Shown here piece after piece: positions 24,811 to 32,595 of a stretch of DNA of 44,509 nt. Below the pieces are notes generated by a model that had not been told where the DNA came from, did no database searches, and saw only the letters and a list, made by a program, of their open reading frames with translations. Within the stretch, counting starts at the first letter, position 1. The number at the start of each line of letters is the position of its first letter. The position numbers were made by a program, and so were the translations under genes. The DNA lies in assembly GCA_029238935.1 (NCBI GenBank), contig JAQZBN010000029.1, positions 1-44,509 of the forward strand, in the 5' to 3' direction. The DNA is from Herbinix sp. Lineage in GTDB: Bacteria > Bacillota > Clostridia > Lachnospirales > Lachnospiraceae.

Positions 24811-26028
24811 TTAGCGTATTTGATGATTATGAAAACTGCGATAACTCAACAAAAGAAATAAGAAAAAAAGTATCCCATAAATCACCGGAATAGCCTGAAA
24901 GGGTGGAAAGCATTGATCAAATATCACGAATAAATACTCCGAGAAAGTCCCACCAACACTCACGACATTCATCGGTAACGAATTTACGAACTGGTAAAGG
25001 ATTCGATATTGATCCGGAACATGAAGGAACACGCACAATATCATAAATGCACTTATGATTACAATGACAGCAAATGCACTTCTTAATTTAGCTGATAAAA
25101 ATAAACTGATGCTTGTGACCAGCAGGGATGTAATCATCATCATCCCAATGAGGATAAATAAAATTTTCAGGATAGAATACGGATAAGTGGAAAATATATT
25201 GATTAATTGCATTTGTGCATTCCACCCATCAAATCCGTATAGAAACAAGGTAGGGAGAATCTGAGTTAAGAGCATAGCCATTGTAACAAATGACCCAAAG
25301 CATATACCGGTAAGAAGCTTTGCTAATATTGCTTTATTTTTTCCAAACTTAGCGGTTAGAATTAATTGGTCCGTTCTATCAGCATACTCGTTTGCAAACA
25401 CTGGAGCAAGACAGATCGCTATCGTTAGAATGAGAATTGCACTGATGGTAGGCATATGAGACATAATACTTTGATATCCTTTAAGGTACCGGAATACGAA
25501 GGGTGTCTCCACTTCCCGATTCATCGTAAGGTGTTTCTGAACCTCAATGTCTGACAAATTCTCTTTTTGTAGCTTGATATAAAGAAATTGCTGACGTAAA
25601 CTATAAAACTCAGATTCAGTTACTTCTAGAACATTAATGGGTTTACCATCAGGATCACTCCCATTCTCTGTGCCTACCCAAATCATATAGTAAATAGAAC
25701 TATATGGCCTTGCATATGTCTGAAACTCCTCTGTTGTATATAGATTCTGACCAACAGGAATACGTTGAACACGATGATAAGCATCCTGCATTTCATTAAT
25801 TAACGTCCCATCCAGTTTTCTTCCGGATAAAGCTCTCTCATTATCCCGATTCGTTAGAAATTCTTCATAATGGGAATACACTGGTTCCCCTTCCACATAA
25901 ACAGTTCCTAACAAATCTCCGAAACAACTAAATAAGGTGATTGCAAAAGCAAATACTAGTACGATCCAAGTTGATACTCTTTTCCATATTTTTTTAAATT
26001 CATACCCCATCAGCGCTATGATATTCAT
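24811..26028 (-). CDS. ABC-2 type transporter permease
   Basis: This 405-residue membrane protein is the permease of the sigma-linked ABC exporter. One N-terminal helix (VSTWIVLVFAFAITLFSCF) is followed by a ~150-residue extracytoplasmic domain. Then come five further helices, beginning TISAILILTIAICLAPVF and ending YGILFFLFLLLSY. The ANEYADRTDQLILTAKFGKNK stretch after TM2 is typical of ABC-2 permeases that handle antimicrobial peptides or lipids. Its start overlaps the ATPase gene by 29 bases, showing tight coupling. It is the last gene of the sigma operon unless the AraC/GyrI gene 95 bases downstream is also read through. Confidence 0.87.
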   Translation of the reverse strand: MNIIALMGYEFKKIWKRVSTWIVLVFAFAITLFSCFGDLLGTVYVEGEPVYSHYEEFLTNRDNERALSGRKLDGTLINEMQDAYHRVQRIPVGQNLYTTEEFQTYARPYSSIYYMIWVGTENGSDPDGKPINVLEVTESEFYSLRQQFLYIKLQKENLSDIEVQKHLTMNREVETPFVFRYLKGYQSIMSHMPTISAILILTIAICLAPVFANEYADRTDQLILTAKFGKNKAILAKLLTGICFGSFVTMAMLLTQILPTLFLYGFDGWNAQMQLINIFSTYPYSILKILFILIGMMMITSLLVTSISLFLSAKLRSAFAVIVIISAFMILCVFLHVPDQYRILYQFVNSLPMNVVSVGGTFSEYLFVIFDQCFPPFQAIPVIYGILFFLFLLLSYRSFHNHQIR

Positions 26029-26890
26029 CTTTGCTCACCTCACTAAAATAATATAGATACAGATCTTCCAGTGTTGCTTCAGCCTTAACCGCGCCTGCAC
26101 ATGGATCTTGTTCACAAATAAGCCGTAGGAAAATGTCCTTTCCTTCTTGTCTTAGGTTGACAACAGGGTAGTCTTTTGTCAACCGATCTGCCATTGACGT
26201 ATCCACAGTACATTCCCATACCTTACCCTCTATCACTTGAATAATATCCTCCAGGCTTCCTTGTTGTATGAGTTGCCCGTTCTTCATAACCAGAATAGTT
26301 CCTGCTATATACTCGATATCCGAAACGATATGGGTAGATAATAATACAATTCGATCTTGTCCGAGTTTCGATATCATATTCCGAAATCGTACTCTTTCCT
26401 TTGGATCCAGGCCAGCCGTCGGTTCATCTAAGATTAGTATCTGTGGATTATTCAAAATCGCTTGTGCAATGCCTAACCGTTGCTTCATACCACCGGAAAA
26501 GGTTTTAATTTTTTTATTCGCCATTTCCGACAAAGATACTTCTTCCAACAGTTCCAACGCTTTCTGTTTTCCCTTTTTCTTCGGTAACCCTTTAAGGGAT
26601 GCAATGTAGCACAAAAAGTCCAATGCCGTAAAACCGGGATAATAACCGAAATCCTGCGGTAGATATCCAAGCGCATCTCGATACTCCTCCCTAGTTACAT
26701 CAATCCCATTAAACGTAACTTCACCGCTGGTTGGTTGTAAAACACCGCAAATCATCCTCATCAGCGTAGTTTTACCAGCTCCATTTGCACCTAATAATCC
26801 ATAAACTCCGGAATGCAGGGTTGCAGATAGACGATCTACTGCAATTTTATTGCTATAGTGTTTGCTTAGTCGGTCAAGTATGAGTTCCAT
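26000..26890 (-). CDS. ABC transporter ATP-binding protein
   Basis: This 296-residue ATPase of a CcmA/BcrA-like exporter has Walker A LLGANGAGKTT, Q-loop region YLPQDFGYYPGFTALDF, signature FSGGMKQRLG, Walker B ILILDEPTAGLDP and switch histidine LLSTHIVSD. The frame extends to 26905, but the ATG at 26890 has GGGAGG seven bases upstream. It overlaps the preceding membrane-protein gene by 25 bases and the permease gene by 29. Together they form a sigma factor-membrane protein-ATPase-permease operon, a layout often linked to resistance to envelope-active compounds. Substrate unknown. Confidence 0.93.
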   Translation of the reverse strand: MELILDRLSKHYSNKIAVDRLSATLHSGVYGLLGANGAGKTTLMRMICGVLQPTSGEVTFNGIDVTREEYRDALGYLPQDFGYYPGFTALDFLCYIASLKGLPKKKGKQKALELLEEVSLSEMANKKIKTFSGGMKQRLGIAQAILNNPQILILDEPTAGLDPKERVRFRNMISKLGQDRIVLLSTHIVSDIEYIAGTILVMKNGQLIQQGSLEDIIQVIEGKVWECTVDTSMADRLTKDYPVVNLRQEGKDIFLRLICEQDPCAGAVKAEATLEDLYLYYFSEVSKDEYHSADGV

Positions 26891-27597
26891 ATCAATTCCT
26901 CCCATTTAGTTAATTTACGAATTTCTCTACAAACAGCGGTAAGTAATAATATCAATACCACGAGCCACTGCCAGAAATATTGTTGTTGAAGCGTTGCCGT
27001 CCATATGCTGCTCAGTGTGAGTTCAAGTCCACTAACAAAAACTGCTGCACCGGCGCAATAATAGGATACATCCCCTGATCGATATCGATTTACAAATAAA
27101 AAAGATAGAAAACTGGTAAGAAGATAGGGAACCAAAAGAAAAACACCGATCTGTAGATATCCTAAATCAACGTATCTTACCAGTACAGGCGTTGTTATAA
27201 GGAGCAACACCAAATTCCCTAGTCCCAGAATGCCCATGCGTGCAAGTACCACACTACGAAGGTGATATCTCATCGTCATCTCAAGTTCTGCCATACCAAA
27301 GATTGCCGAACGGGCTATCTCCGTAGTGGTCATGAAGGCCACATAAGGAATTATGGATGAAACTGCCCACAACAGCCGAATATCTTCTTTCGGAAGGAAG
27401 CAACCAAATAGCATCACAACTCCAAAAAGCAAAGCAGATACAATCCAGACTTTCTTTCGAATTGAACCAAACTGACTAAACATGAAATCTTGCCATCTTG
27501 TCTTGGGATAATTTAAATTATATAAAAATTCCTGTTTTTTCTTAGGTGACGGTGGTTCAAATGCTTTCATGAACTCTTGCTTTATTACTCTCTTCAC
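26866..27597 (-). CDS. Polytopic membrane protein of the sigma-ABC operon
   Basis: This 243-residue protein has a ~50-residue charged N-terminus (EPPSPKKKQEFLYNLNYPKTRW) and about six membrane helices. I do not recognise a named family. Its start is a GTG that shares its first G with the sigma factor stop codon (TAGTG at 27595-27599), with AGGAGG just before, so translation is coupled to the sigma gene. It overlaps the ATPase gene downstream. The position right after a sigma factor is where an anti-sigma factor is usually found. It could therefore be a membrane anti-sigma, or simply a second permease half. Neither role is proven. Confidence 0.8.
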   Translation of the reverse strand: MKRVIKQEFMKAFEPPSPKKKQEFLYNLNYPKTRWQDFMFSQFGSIRKKVWIVSALLFGVVMLFGCFLPKEDIRLLWAVSSIIPYVAFMTTTEIARSAIFGMAELEMTMRYHLRSVVLARMGILGLGNLVLLLITTPVLVRYVDLGYLQIGVFLLVPYLLTSFLSFLFVNRYRSGDVSYYCAGAAVFVSGLELTLSSIWTATLQQQYFWQWLVVLILLLTAVCREIRKLTKWEELIWNSYLTD

Positions 27598-28052
27598 TAG
27601 AAATCCTCCTCTCGTAATAAGGTCTTTAGTTCTTTTAGCCCACTATTTATTTTTCGATACACGGCAAAACGGGATAGCCCCACAATATTGCAGATTTCTC
27701 CTACTGATAATTCATTCACATATCGTAATAGTATCAGTTCCTGCATGTCCTCCGGCAGAGCTTTTAGGGATTGCTTTAAGACAATGGAGGTTATTAAGTC
27801 ATCCTCCTTATCTTCCATCAAAGTATCTTCCTCCAGTGGTTCTGTCACACGCTTTGTAAAATAGTCATTGCATATGTTTTTTGCAATGGTGTAGAGATAA
27901 GCTAATGGCTTTCCCCGATTTATGTAAGTGGTTTGACGAAAATACCGTAGGAAGGTTTCTTGAGTTACATCTTCTGCAATATATTGACTGTGTGTTTTAA
28001 AATAACAATAGCGATATATCTTGTCATATTGTTCTTCCAAGTCCATGGACAC
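27597..28052 (-). CDS. ECF-like sigma-70 family RNA polymerase sigma factor
   Basis: This 151-residue sigma factor has region 2 (YDKIYRYCYFKTHSQYIAEDVTQETFLRYF, spanning region 2.1-2.2, then YLYTIAKNICNDYF) and region 4 (LPEDMQELILLRYVNELSVGEICNIVGLSRFAVYRKINSGLKEL, the DNA-binding helix). Region 3 is absent, as in ECF sigma factors. GTG 28052 is favoured: GGAGG is 8 bases upstream versus 14 for the ATG at 28046. It heads an operon with a membrane protein and an ABC exporter. A sigma-A promoter about 170 bases upstream (28223-28251) is followed by an intrinsic terminator inside the leader, suggesting attenuation or a separate small RNA. Confidence 0.93.
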   Translation of the reverse strand: MSMDLEEQYDKIYRYCYFKTHSQYIAEDVTQETFLRYFRQTTYINRGKPLAYLYTIAKNICNDYFTKRVTEPLEEDTLMEDKEDDLITSIVLKQSLKALPEDMQELILLRYVNELSVGEICNIVGLSRFAVYRKINSGLKELKTLLREEDF

Positions 28053-28124
28053 TCTAAAAACCTCCTTTCACTATGTATAACGGTTTACCACCTTACGATG
28101 TGCGGTTTTATTATTATTTTATTT

Positions 28125-28153
28125 AAAAAAAGTTGTTTGCCAAAGCAAACAAC
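28125..28153 (-). terminator. Strong intrinsic terminator inside the sigma-operon leader
   Basis: On the minus strand, GTTGTTTGC, a 4-base loop, GCAAACAAC and seven Us form a perfect 9-bp terminator. It lies between a sigma-A promoter (28223-28251) and the sigma gene start (28052), not after any recognised gene. It would end a transcript of roughly 90 bases. Confidence 0.85.
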
Positions 28154-28216
28154 ACTATAATTTTAGTTAAACTATAACGAAGTTATAAATTATTCAAAAA
28201 ATAATCCCTTACTTTT
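28128..28216 (-). ncRNA. Candidate ~90-nt leader or small RNA
   Basis: The span runs from the expected start of the promoter at 28223-28251 to the terminator at 28125-28153. It contains small hairpins such as TATAAC/GTTATA and ATTATT/AATAAT that could compete with the terminator. It could be a trans-acting small RNA or an attenuator for the sigma gene. No known riboswitch is recognised. Confidence 0.4.
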
Positions 28217-28222
28217 CCATTT

Positions 28223-28251
28223 AGTATAGCATTTGAACATTTTTATGGCAA
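28223..28251 (-). promoter_or_regulatory. Sigma-A promoter upstream of the sigma-operon leader
   Basis: Minus strand: TTGCCA, 17 bases, TATACT. Five of six consensus bases match in each box. It is divergent from the rodA-like promoter at 28337. Confidence 0.75.
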
Positions 28252-28336
28252 TGCTTATTAGGACAGATGAAAAAGTCTCAGGAGTATCTTTCGTGTTAAA
28301 TATTGATAAATTGTACGATAGCCTGTCCCGTATACC

Positions 28337-28365
28337 TTGACAGATAGGTATCAATTATTTACAAT
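28337..28365 (+). promoter_or_regulatory. Sigma-A promoter of the rodA-like gene
   Basis: TTGACA, 17 bases, TACAAT. The -35 is perfect and the -10 has one mismatch. Transcription would begin about 40 bases before the start codon at 28410. Confidence 0.85.
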
Positions 28366-28409
28366 ACTCTCTATGGATACAAGGTGTTAAATTGAAAGGA
28401 TCGTATTAA

Positions 28410-29540
28410 ATGGAATATTTTAAGAAAATTAATTTTCGAAAATTAGATTATATCGTTTTTCTGTCAATGACTATATTAATATTCATTGGCTTATATTGTG
28501 TGAGACAAGCAGATATTCTTAGTGAGGACAAAAATGGACTTTATACCAAACAATTATTAGGAGCAATTATTGGTTCCGGGACTATATTGGTAATGCTTTT
28601 TATTGATTACCGTTTTATCAGTAAGCTGTCTTTTCTTATGTATATTGGGATAACATTAATACTTGCGTTTACCCTCTTTTTTGGAAATAATGTTAATAAC
28701 GTTAATCGTTGGATTACGATAGCTGGAATTCCCTTTCAACCTTCTGAGTTAGCCAAAGTAGTTTTAATCATATTTCTAGCATACTTATGTGATCATTTTA
28801 AAAATAAAATGGGTAAATTTTACGTATTTTTTATCTTGGCTGCGATCACTGCTGTTCCCACTCTTTTGATCGTATTAGAGCCACACCTTAGTTCTGGGTT
28901 GTCTATTTTATTTATTTTTGCTGTCTTAGTGTATTCATCCGGCGTTAGCTATAAGGTGATTGGTACGGTTTTAGCTGTAGTTCTTCCTATCATAATAGCA
29001 ATCATAGTGAGTGTTACGGTATTTAATGTTAAACTTCCATTTATTCAGTCTTATCAGATAAATCGTGTTCTTTCCTTTTTATCAACGGATGAAGAAGAAG
29101 ATGCTGCCGGTAAATTTCAACAAAATCAAGCTATAGCGGCAATACAATCCGGTGGATTATCCGGTAAAATGTTAGTTGAAGATGATTCTAATAAAAATTA
29201 TAGAAATATTTATGCAAACGAAAGTGATTTTATCTTTTCAATCGTAGGAGAAGAACTGGGATTTGTAGGAAGTATTATTATTATCCTACTCTACTTTGCA
29301 ATGATTGTAAGGTGTTTTATCATTGCTTCTCAAGCACCGGATTATATCGGCAAAATCATTTGTATCGGAGTATCCTCACTTCTAATTTTTCAAGTATTTG
29401 TAAATATAGGGGTATCCACCAGTCTTCTGCCCAATACCGGATTACCTCTTCCATTTATTAGTTATGGTGTTACTTCTTTGGTCAGCTCTATGATTGCTGT
29501 CGGCTTAGTATTAAATATTAGTTTAAGAAGGAATGATTAG
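28410..29540 (+). CDS. rodA: RodA/FtsW-family SEDS peptidoglycan polymerase
   Basis: This 376-residue SEDS glycosyltransferase polymerises lipid II with a class B PBP for lateral wall growth. About ten membrane helices are predicted. Hallmarks include RWITIAGIPFQPSELAKVVLI, the catalytic-loop ESDFIFSIVGEELGFVG (with the conserved Asp) and the SEDS signature STSLLPNTGLPLPFISYGVTSL near the C-terminus. The RodA assignment is favoured over FtsW/SpoVE by length and lack of a long tail, but is not certain. It is monocistronic, with a good sigma-A promoter and a short hairpin after the stop. No shape or division genes adjoin it, so it may be an accessory copy. Confidence 0.9.
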   Translation: MEYFKKINFRKLDYIVFLSMTILIFIGLYCVRQADILSEDKNGLYTKQLLGAIIGSGTILVMLFIDYRFISKLSFLMYIGITLILAFTLFFGNNVNNVNRWITIAGIPFQPSELAKVVLIIFLAYLCDHFKNKMGKFYVFFILAAITAVPTLLIVLEPHLSSGLSILFIFAVLVYSSGVSYKVIGTVLAVVLPIIIAIIVSVTVFNVKLPFIQSYQINRVLSFLSTDEEEDAAGKFQQNQAIAAIQSGGLSGKMLVEDDSNKNYRNIYANESDFIFSIVGEELGFVGSIIIILLYFAMIVRCFIIASQAPDYIGKIICIGVSSLLIFQVFVNIGVSTSLLPNTGLPLPFISYGVTSLVSSMIAVGLVLNISLRRND

Positions 29541-29555
29541 GTTGATTTTGATTTG

Positions 29556-29580
29556 AATTGTCTTTCATTTGACAATTTTA
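29556..29580 (+). terminator. Short terminator-like hairpin after rodA
   Basis: AATTGTC, 8-base loop, GACAATT then TTT. It lies 15 bases after the stop. The AT-rich stem and short U run make it weak; the long repeat at 29620-29680 may assist. Confidence 0.55.
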
Positions 29581-29619
29581 TGGTTACAATTTTCATATTC
29601 GATTATTTTTCTTCAAAGA

Positions 29620-29680
29620 AATGCTCCCTTCTAGGTAGACAAGTTTTATTACTTCACTTGTCTTCTAAGAAAGGAGCATT
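29620..29680. repeat. 61-base symmetric inverted repeat at a pseudogene breakpoint
   Basis: AATGCTCC (29620-29627) pairs with GGAGCATT (29673-29680), and GACAAG (29638-29643) with CTTGTC (29657-29662). The 10-base segments between them also match at about six positions, giving arms of ~24 bases. Its right edge coincides with the point where AraC homology of the pseudogene stops. It may act as a terminator or be a small insertion. Confidence 0.65.
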
Positions 29681-29834
29681 CTGCGATAGAAATACCGCTG
29701 ATGCAGGAAAATACTCTCTGAAAATAGAATTCAGAATATCATGACTTTTCTGCTGCCTTTTTTAAGCTGATTTCGCCATCCAGATGATCTTCAATATATC
29801 CTATTGCTTCATTCATACTCTGTAGAAAATTCAT
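29679..29834 (-). pseudogene. AraC-family regulator remnant, N-terminal helix-turn-helix only
   Basis: Minus-strand translation from ATG 29834 (AAGAAGG upstream) gives MNFLQSMNEAIGYIEDHLDG and then a helix-turn-helix start, EISLKKAAEKS. An in-frame TGA at codon 32 (29739-29741) follows. After it, the same frame continues as YSEFYFQRVFSCISGISIAE, the expected AraC helix pattern. The match resembles the intact regulator at 23877-24716. Homology stops at 29679, where the inverted repeat begins. The gene is therefore broken twice: a nonsense codon and loss of everything after about residue 52. Too little remains to be functional. Confidence 0.75.
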
Positions 29835-29983
29835 TTCGCACCTTCTTTCCTGCATTTACTATATCAATGAAAATAAATCCAGGTACGACTTTTTTAGCAC
29901 TCTATTGCAGGGTCCCGAATACCAGTGCATTCTCAATCGTACAATTCACATATTTTATTAGCACCATCTTCACGAAGCATAAG

Positions 29984-30907
29984 TTAATTATTATTTTTAC
30001 ATTGTTTGTGCCATCGCATGAGCCAGTCTAGTTGACTGTCCAGAAAATCATGATCTACACATTCAAGTCCATTGATTTCGATAATAGTAGCTTGTAGCTG
30101 GTAATGATATACAGCGATTAAATCATAGATCGCATTGATCTCCATATCACTGAGTCTATGATATTTTGAATAACCTTTTATAAATACTTCCAAATTAGAT
30201 TTTGTAATGTAATATCCGTTTTCATCATAATCAAAATAATTCGTTGCATTGCACATTACCATGATATCATACATTGGAAATGCATTGCAGGAAGTATCAA
30301 AATCCAGCAAATAGTACTCTCCTTTCGCAGATCTTATGAGATTTCCTCGGTGCATGTCTCCATGACAATAACCACGAGGAAGCTTATTCACTCTCTTCCA
30401 CAACATATCTCCATGTTCTTGGAATAATGCAATCTTTTTCTCATCGTAATTCATTTTCTTTAGAATATGGATGTAGCGGTCAATAAAAAACTCTTTTCCA
30501 TGAACCGGTAAACTTACCGGGTATTTCGTCATTGTATTATGTAACTGGCCAATTAAGGTTCCTATGGGTTCCATATCTACCCCTTCTTCCGGTTCTATAC
30601 CTTCTATATAATGAAACAATACCCATAGAGATGATTGATCCTTATTCGTGAGTTCAATATATGGCAACCCTGTATTGGTTAGTATTACATATGGGGATGG
30701 AAATTTCTTTTCTTCCAGATACCTTAATATTTTTAATGATTGTTTCGCCGTATCCATAAAGACGGATGGAATCAGCTTTAAAAAGTATTTCTCATCATTA
30801 CTCTTTGCAATGTATGAGACGCAACCACCTTCTCGCAATAGTTCAAGGTTAATAAAATTAATCGAATATGAATTACATAGTATTTCAAGCATTTCATCTT
30901 TATTCAT
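29984..30907 (-). CDS. APH-fold phosphotransferase (aminoglycoside phosphotransferase/CotS-like)
   Basis: This 307-residue small-molecule kinase has the eukaryotic-kinase-like APH fold. The catalytic loop reads CHGDMHRGNLI (His-Gly-Asp...Asn), the metal-binding motif YYLLDFDTS (Asp), and the hinge region SSLWVLFHYIEG. The N-terminal lobe has KYFLKLIP with the ATP-binding lysine. The family includes antibiotic, homoserine, choline and spore-coat (CotS) kinases; sequence does not settle which. It is monocistronic; the 365 bases upstream also hold the promoter of the XRE gene. Start ATG 30907 follows GGGGGAG. Confidence 0.85.
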   Translation of the reverse strand: MNKDEMLEILCNSYSINFINLELLREGGCVSYIAKSNDEKYFLKLIPSVFMDTAKQSLKILRYLEEKKFPSPYVILTNTGLPYIELTNKDQSSLWVLFHYIEGIEPEEGVDMEPIGTLIGQLHNTMTKYPVSLPVHGKEFFIDRYIHILKKMNYDEKKIALFQEHGDMLWKRVNKLPRGYCHGDMHRGNLIRSAKGEYYLLDFDTSCNAFPMYDIMVMCNATNYFDYDENGYYITKSNLEVFIKGYSKYHRLSDMEINAIYDLIAVYHYQLQATIIEINGLECVDHDFLDSQLDWLMRWHKQCKNNN

Positions 30908-31202
30908 ACTTACTCCCCCAAGATCAACAGACTAAAGTCCATAATATTATCTTAATTTGTATTGAATTATTGTACTACGAAAAATTACTTAATACTACCA
31001 AATTGTCAATTTTATCTCTATAAGGATTCATCCGATACGTAATACTCATTCTTGTTAAATAACTTATCACATTATCTTATGTTCTTTACAATCCTCTTGA
31101 TTTAGATAACTTTAAGATGCAATTACTCCATGAGACTGTTAACCATGAATCACTTAGTATCTTATTAGTTGATTTTGTTTCGAATAATCGACTGTAAATC
31201 CA
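30908..31202. other. Divergent control region, no gene
   Basis: AT-rich gap between the APH-fold kinase and the XRE regulator. A minus-strand TTGACA lies near 31003-31008 and may serve the kinase gene, with only a poor -10. Nothing else is supported. Confidence 0.3.
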
Positions 31203-31231
31203 TTGATTCATATTACGGTATGCAGTATATT
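31203..31231 (+). promoter_or_regulatory. Sigma-A promoter of the XRE-ABC operon
   Basis: TTGATT, 17 bases, TATATT, about 40 bases before the start codon at 31273. Confidence 0.65.
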
Positions 31232-31272
31232 AAATGCATAAGAAGCTTCGGATTAAGAAAGGTGATGAAAAA

Positions 31273-32391
31273 ATGACCAGCTTAAGATTAGCAGAAAATA
31301 TAATAAAGTTAAGACACAGTCGGGGAATTACGCAAGATGAACTTGCTAATTTTCTTAGTATAACAAAAGCTTCCGTTTCCAAATGGGAGACCGGGCAAAG
31401 TTTACCTGATATTCTACTGCTTCCGCAAATTGCGAACTACTTTGATATTACTATTGATGAATTATTGGGTTATAAACCTCAGCTGTCTCCAGAACAAATC
31501 AGAACGAAGTATCATAGTCTTGCAGCGGATTTTGTAACTTTACCATTTGAAGAAGTAATGGAAAAAAGCAAAAAGTTAGTGAAAGAATACTATTCCTGTT
31601 ATCCATTCCTACTTCAGATTGGCGTACTATGGTTGAATCATTTTATGTATGCTGAGGGACAAAAAAGACAAATGGAAATCTTTTCAGATATTGCAGAACT
31701 TTGTGAACATATTAGTAAGGAATGCGTTAATGTAGGGGTTTGCAGTGATGCAATTGTATTAAAAGCCATGGTCAATTTACAATTGGGTAAAGTGCAAGAG
31801 GCTATTGATACCCTGGAACCCTTGAATGACCCCAAACGTTTTTCCTCTCAATCTGATTGTATGCTAATTCAAGCATATCAGATGCAAGGAGATCTGCCAA
31901 AAGCAGATTTATATAATCAAATTACCATCTATACACATTTGTTATCCTTAGTAGGTAATAGTATTTCATACCTTACACTGCACCTGCAGGATAAAGAAAT
32001 TGGTGATAAGACTATCGCTCGTATAACAAAGCTATTGGACACCTATGATTTAGAACACTTAAATCCTAATTCTGCATTGCAATTCCACTTCCATGCTGCC
32101 TTATTTCACAGTATGCATGGTGAGAAAGATCTTGCTCTGACCGAACTGAAAACCTTCGTGAAAGGAAGCTTGTCTCTAATAAATGAAGGATGCGTCCTAC
32201 ATGGTGATCATTACTTTACTCGATTGGATGAATGGTTTGGAGAAATCGATTTAGGCATACAGCCACCAAGAAATGTTGCAGCCATTCTTGATAATGTAAA
32301 GCAAGCAATAGTACATCCGGCTTTCGCAATATTATTTGATACTGATGAATACCAAGGAATAAAAAAACTATTATATCATAAAGGAGAATAA
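31273..32391 (+). CDS. XRE-family regulator with TPR-like C-terminal region
   Basis: This 372-residue protein has an N-terminal HTH_3 domain (LAENIIKLRHSRGITQDELANFL then ITKASVSKWETGQSLPD, residues ~5-60). About 300 residues of helical repeats resembling TPRs follow (e.g. KAMVNLQLGKVQEAIDTLEPL and MLIQAYQMQGDLPKADLYNQ). This layout is that of Rgg/PlcR-like or Xre-TPR regulators, some of which bind peptides. The start at 31273 follows AAAGGTGAT; an upstream frame to 31234 lacks a ribosome site. It lies four bases before a small membrane-protein gene and leads an ABC export operon, whose expression it probably controls. Confidence 0.9.
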   Translation: MTSLRLAENIIKLRHSRGITQDELANFLSITKASVSKWETGQSLPDILLLPQIANYFDITIDELLGYKPQLSPEQIRTKYHSLAADFVTLPFEEVMEKSKKLVKEYYSCYPFLLQIGVLWLNHFMYAEGQKRQMEIFSDIAELCEHISKECVNVGVCSDAIVLKAMVNLQLGKVQEAIDTLEPLNDPKRFSSQSDCMLIQAYQMQGDLPKADLYNQITIYTHLLSLVGNSISYLTLHLQDKEIGDKTIARITKLLDTYDLEHLNPNSALQFHFHAALFHSMHGEKDLALTELKTFVKGSLSLINEGCVLHGDHYFTRLDEWFGEIDLGIQPPRNVAAILDNVKQAIVHPAFAILFDTDEYQGIKKLLYHKGE

Positions 32392-32394
32392 ATT

Positions 32395-32595
32395 ATGAAA
32401 CTTACCGAAGTATTACCATTTCTGATCCCACTTATTATAGTGGAGCTTATATTATTGATTGTTACATTACGTCATGTTCTAACACATGATCACTACAAAA
32501 GAGGAAATAGAATTCTATGGGTTATTGTAGTGATTGTTGGCATGGAGTTTATTGGCCCTATTCTTTACTTTTTACTGGGAAAAGAGGATGCTTAA
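32395..32595 (+). CDS. PLDc_N-domain small membrane protein, YxlE-like
   Basis: This 66-residue protein has two hydrophobic helices separated by a charged TLRHVLTHDHYKRGNR loop and ends FIGPILYFLLGKED. That is the phospholipase D N-terminal (PLDc_N) pattern found in stand-alone small proteins such as YxlE of the Bacillus sigY operon. Such proteins sit beside YxlF/YxlG-type ABC exporters and probably assist or regulate them. Its stop overlaps the ATPase start (TAATG). AAAGGAG precedes the ATG. Confidence 0.85.
   Translation: MKLTEVLPFLIPLIIVELILLIVTLRHVLTHDHYKRGNRILWVIVVIVGMEFIGPILYFLLGKEDA

Noticed and set aside
28125..28153. Terminator of a gene upstream on the minus strand
   Set aside because: No minus-strand gene lies between it and the divergent rodA gene, so it was treated as a leader or small-RNA terminator.
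29739..29741. In-frame TGA in the AraC remnant as a selenocysteine codon
   Set aside because: The gene also lacks everything after residue ~52, there is no SECIS-like element evident, and AraC proteins are not selenoproteins. A nonsense mutation is simpler.
29553..29744. Plus-strand 63-codon frame after rodA
   Set aside because: It has no ribosome site and low-complexity content. It overlaps the long inverted repeat and runs antisense to the AraC remnant.
29804..30031. Plus-strand 75-codon frame
   Set aside because: It has no ribosome site and is antisense to the AraC remnant start and the 3' end of the kinase gene.
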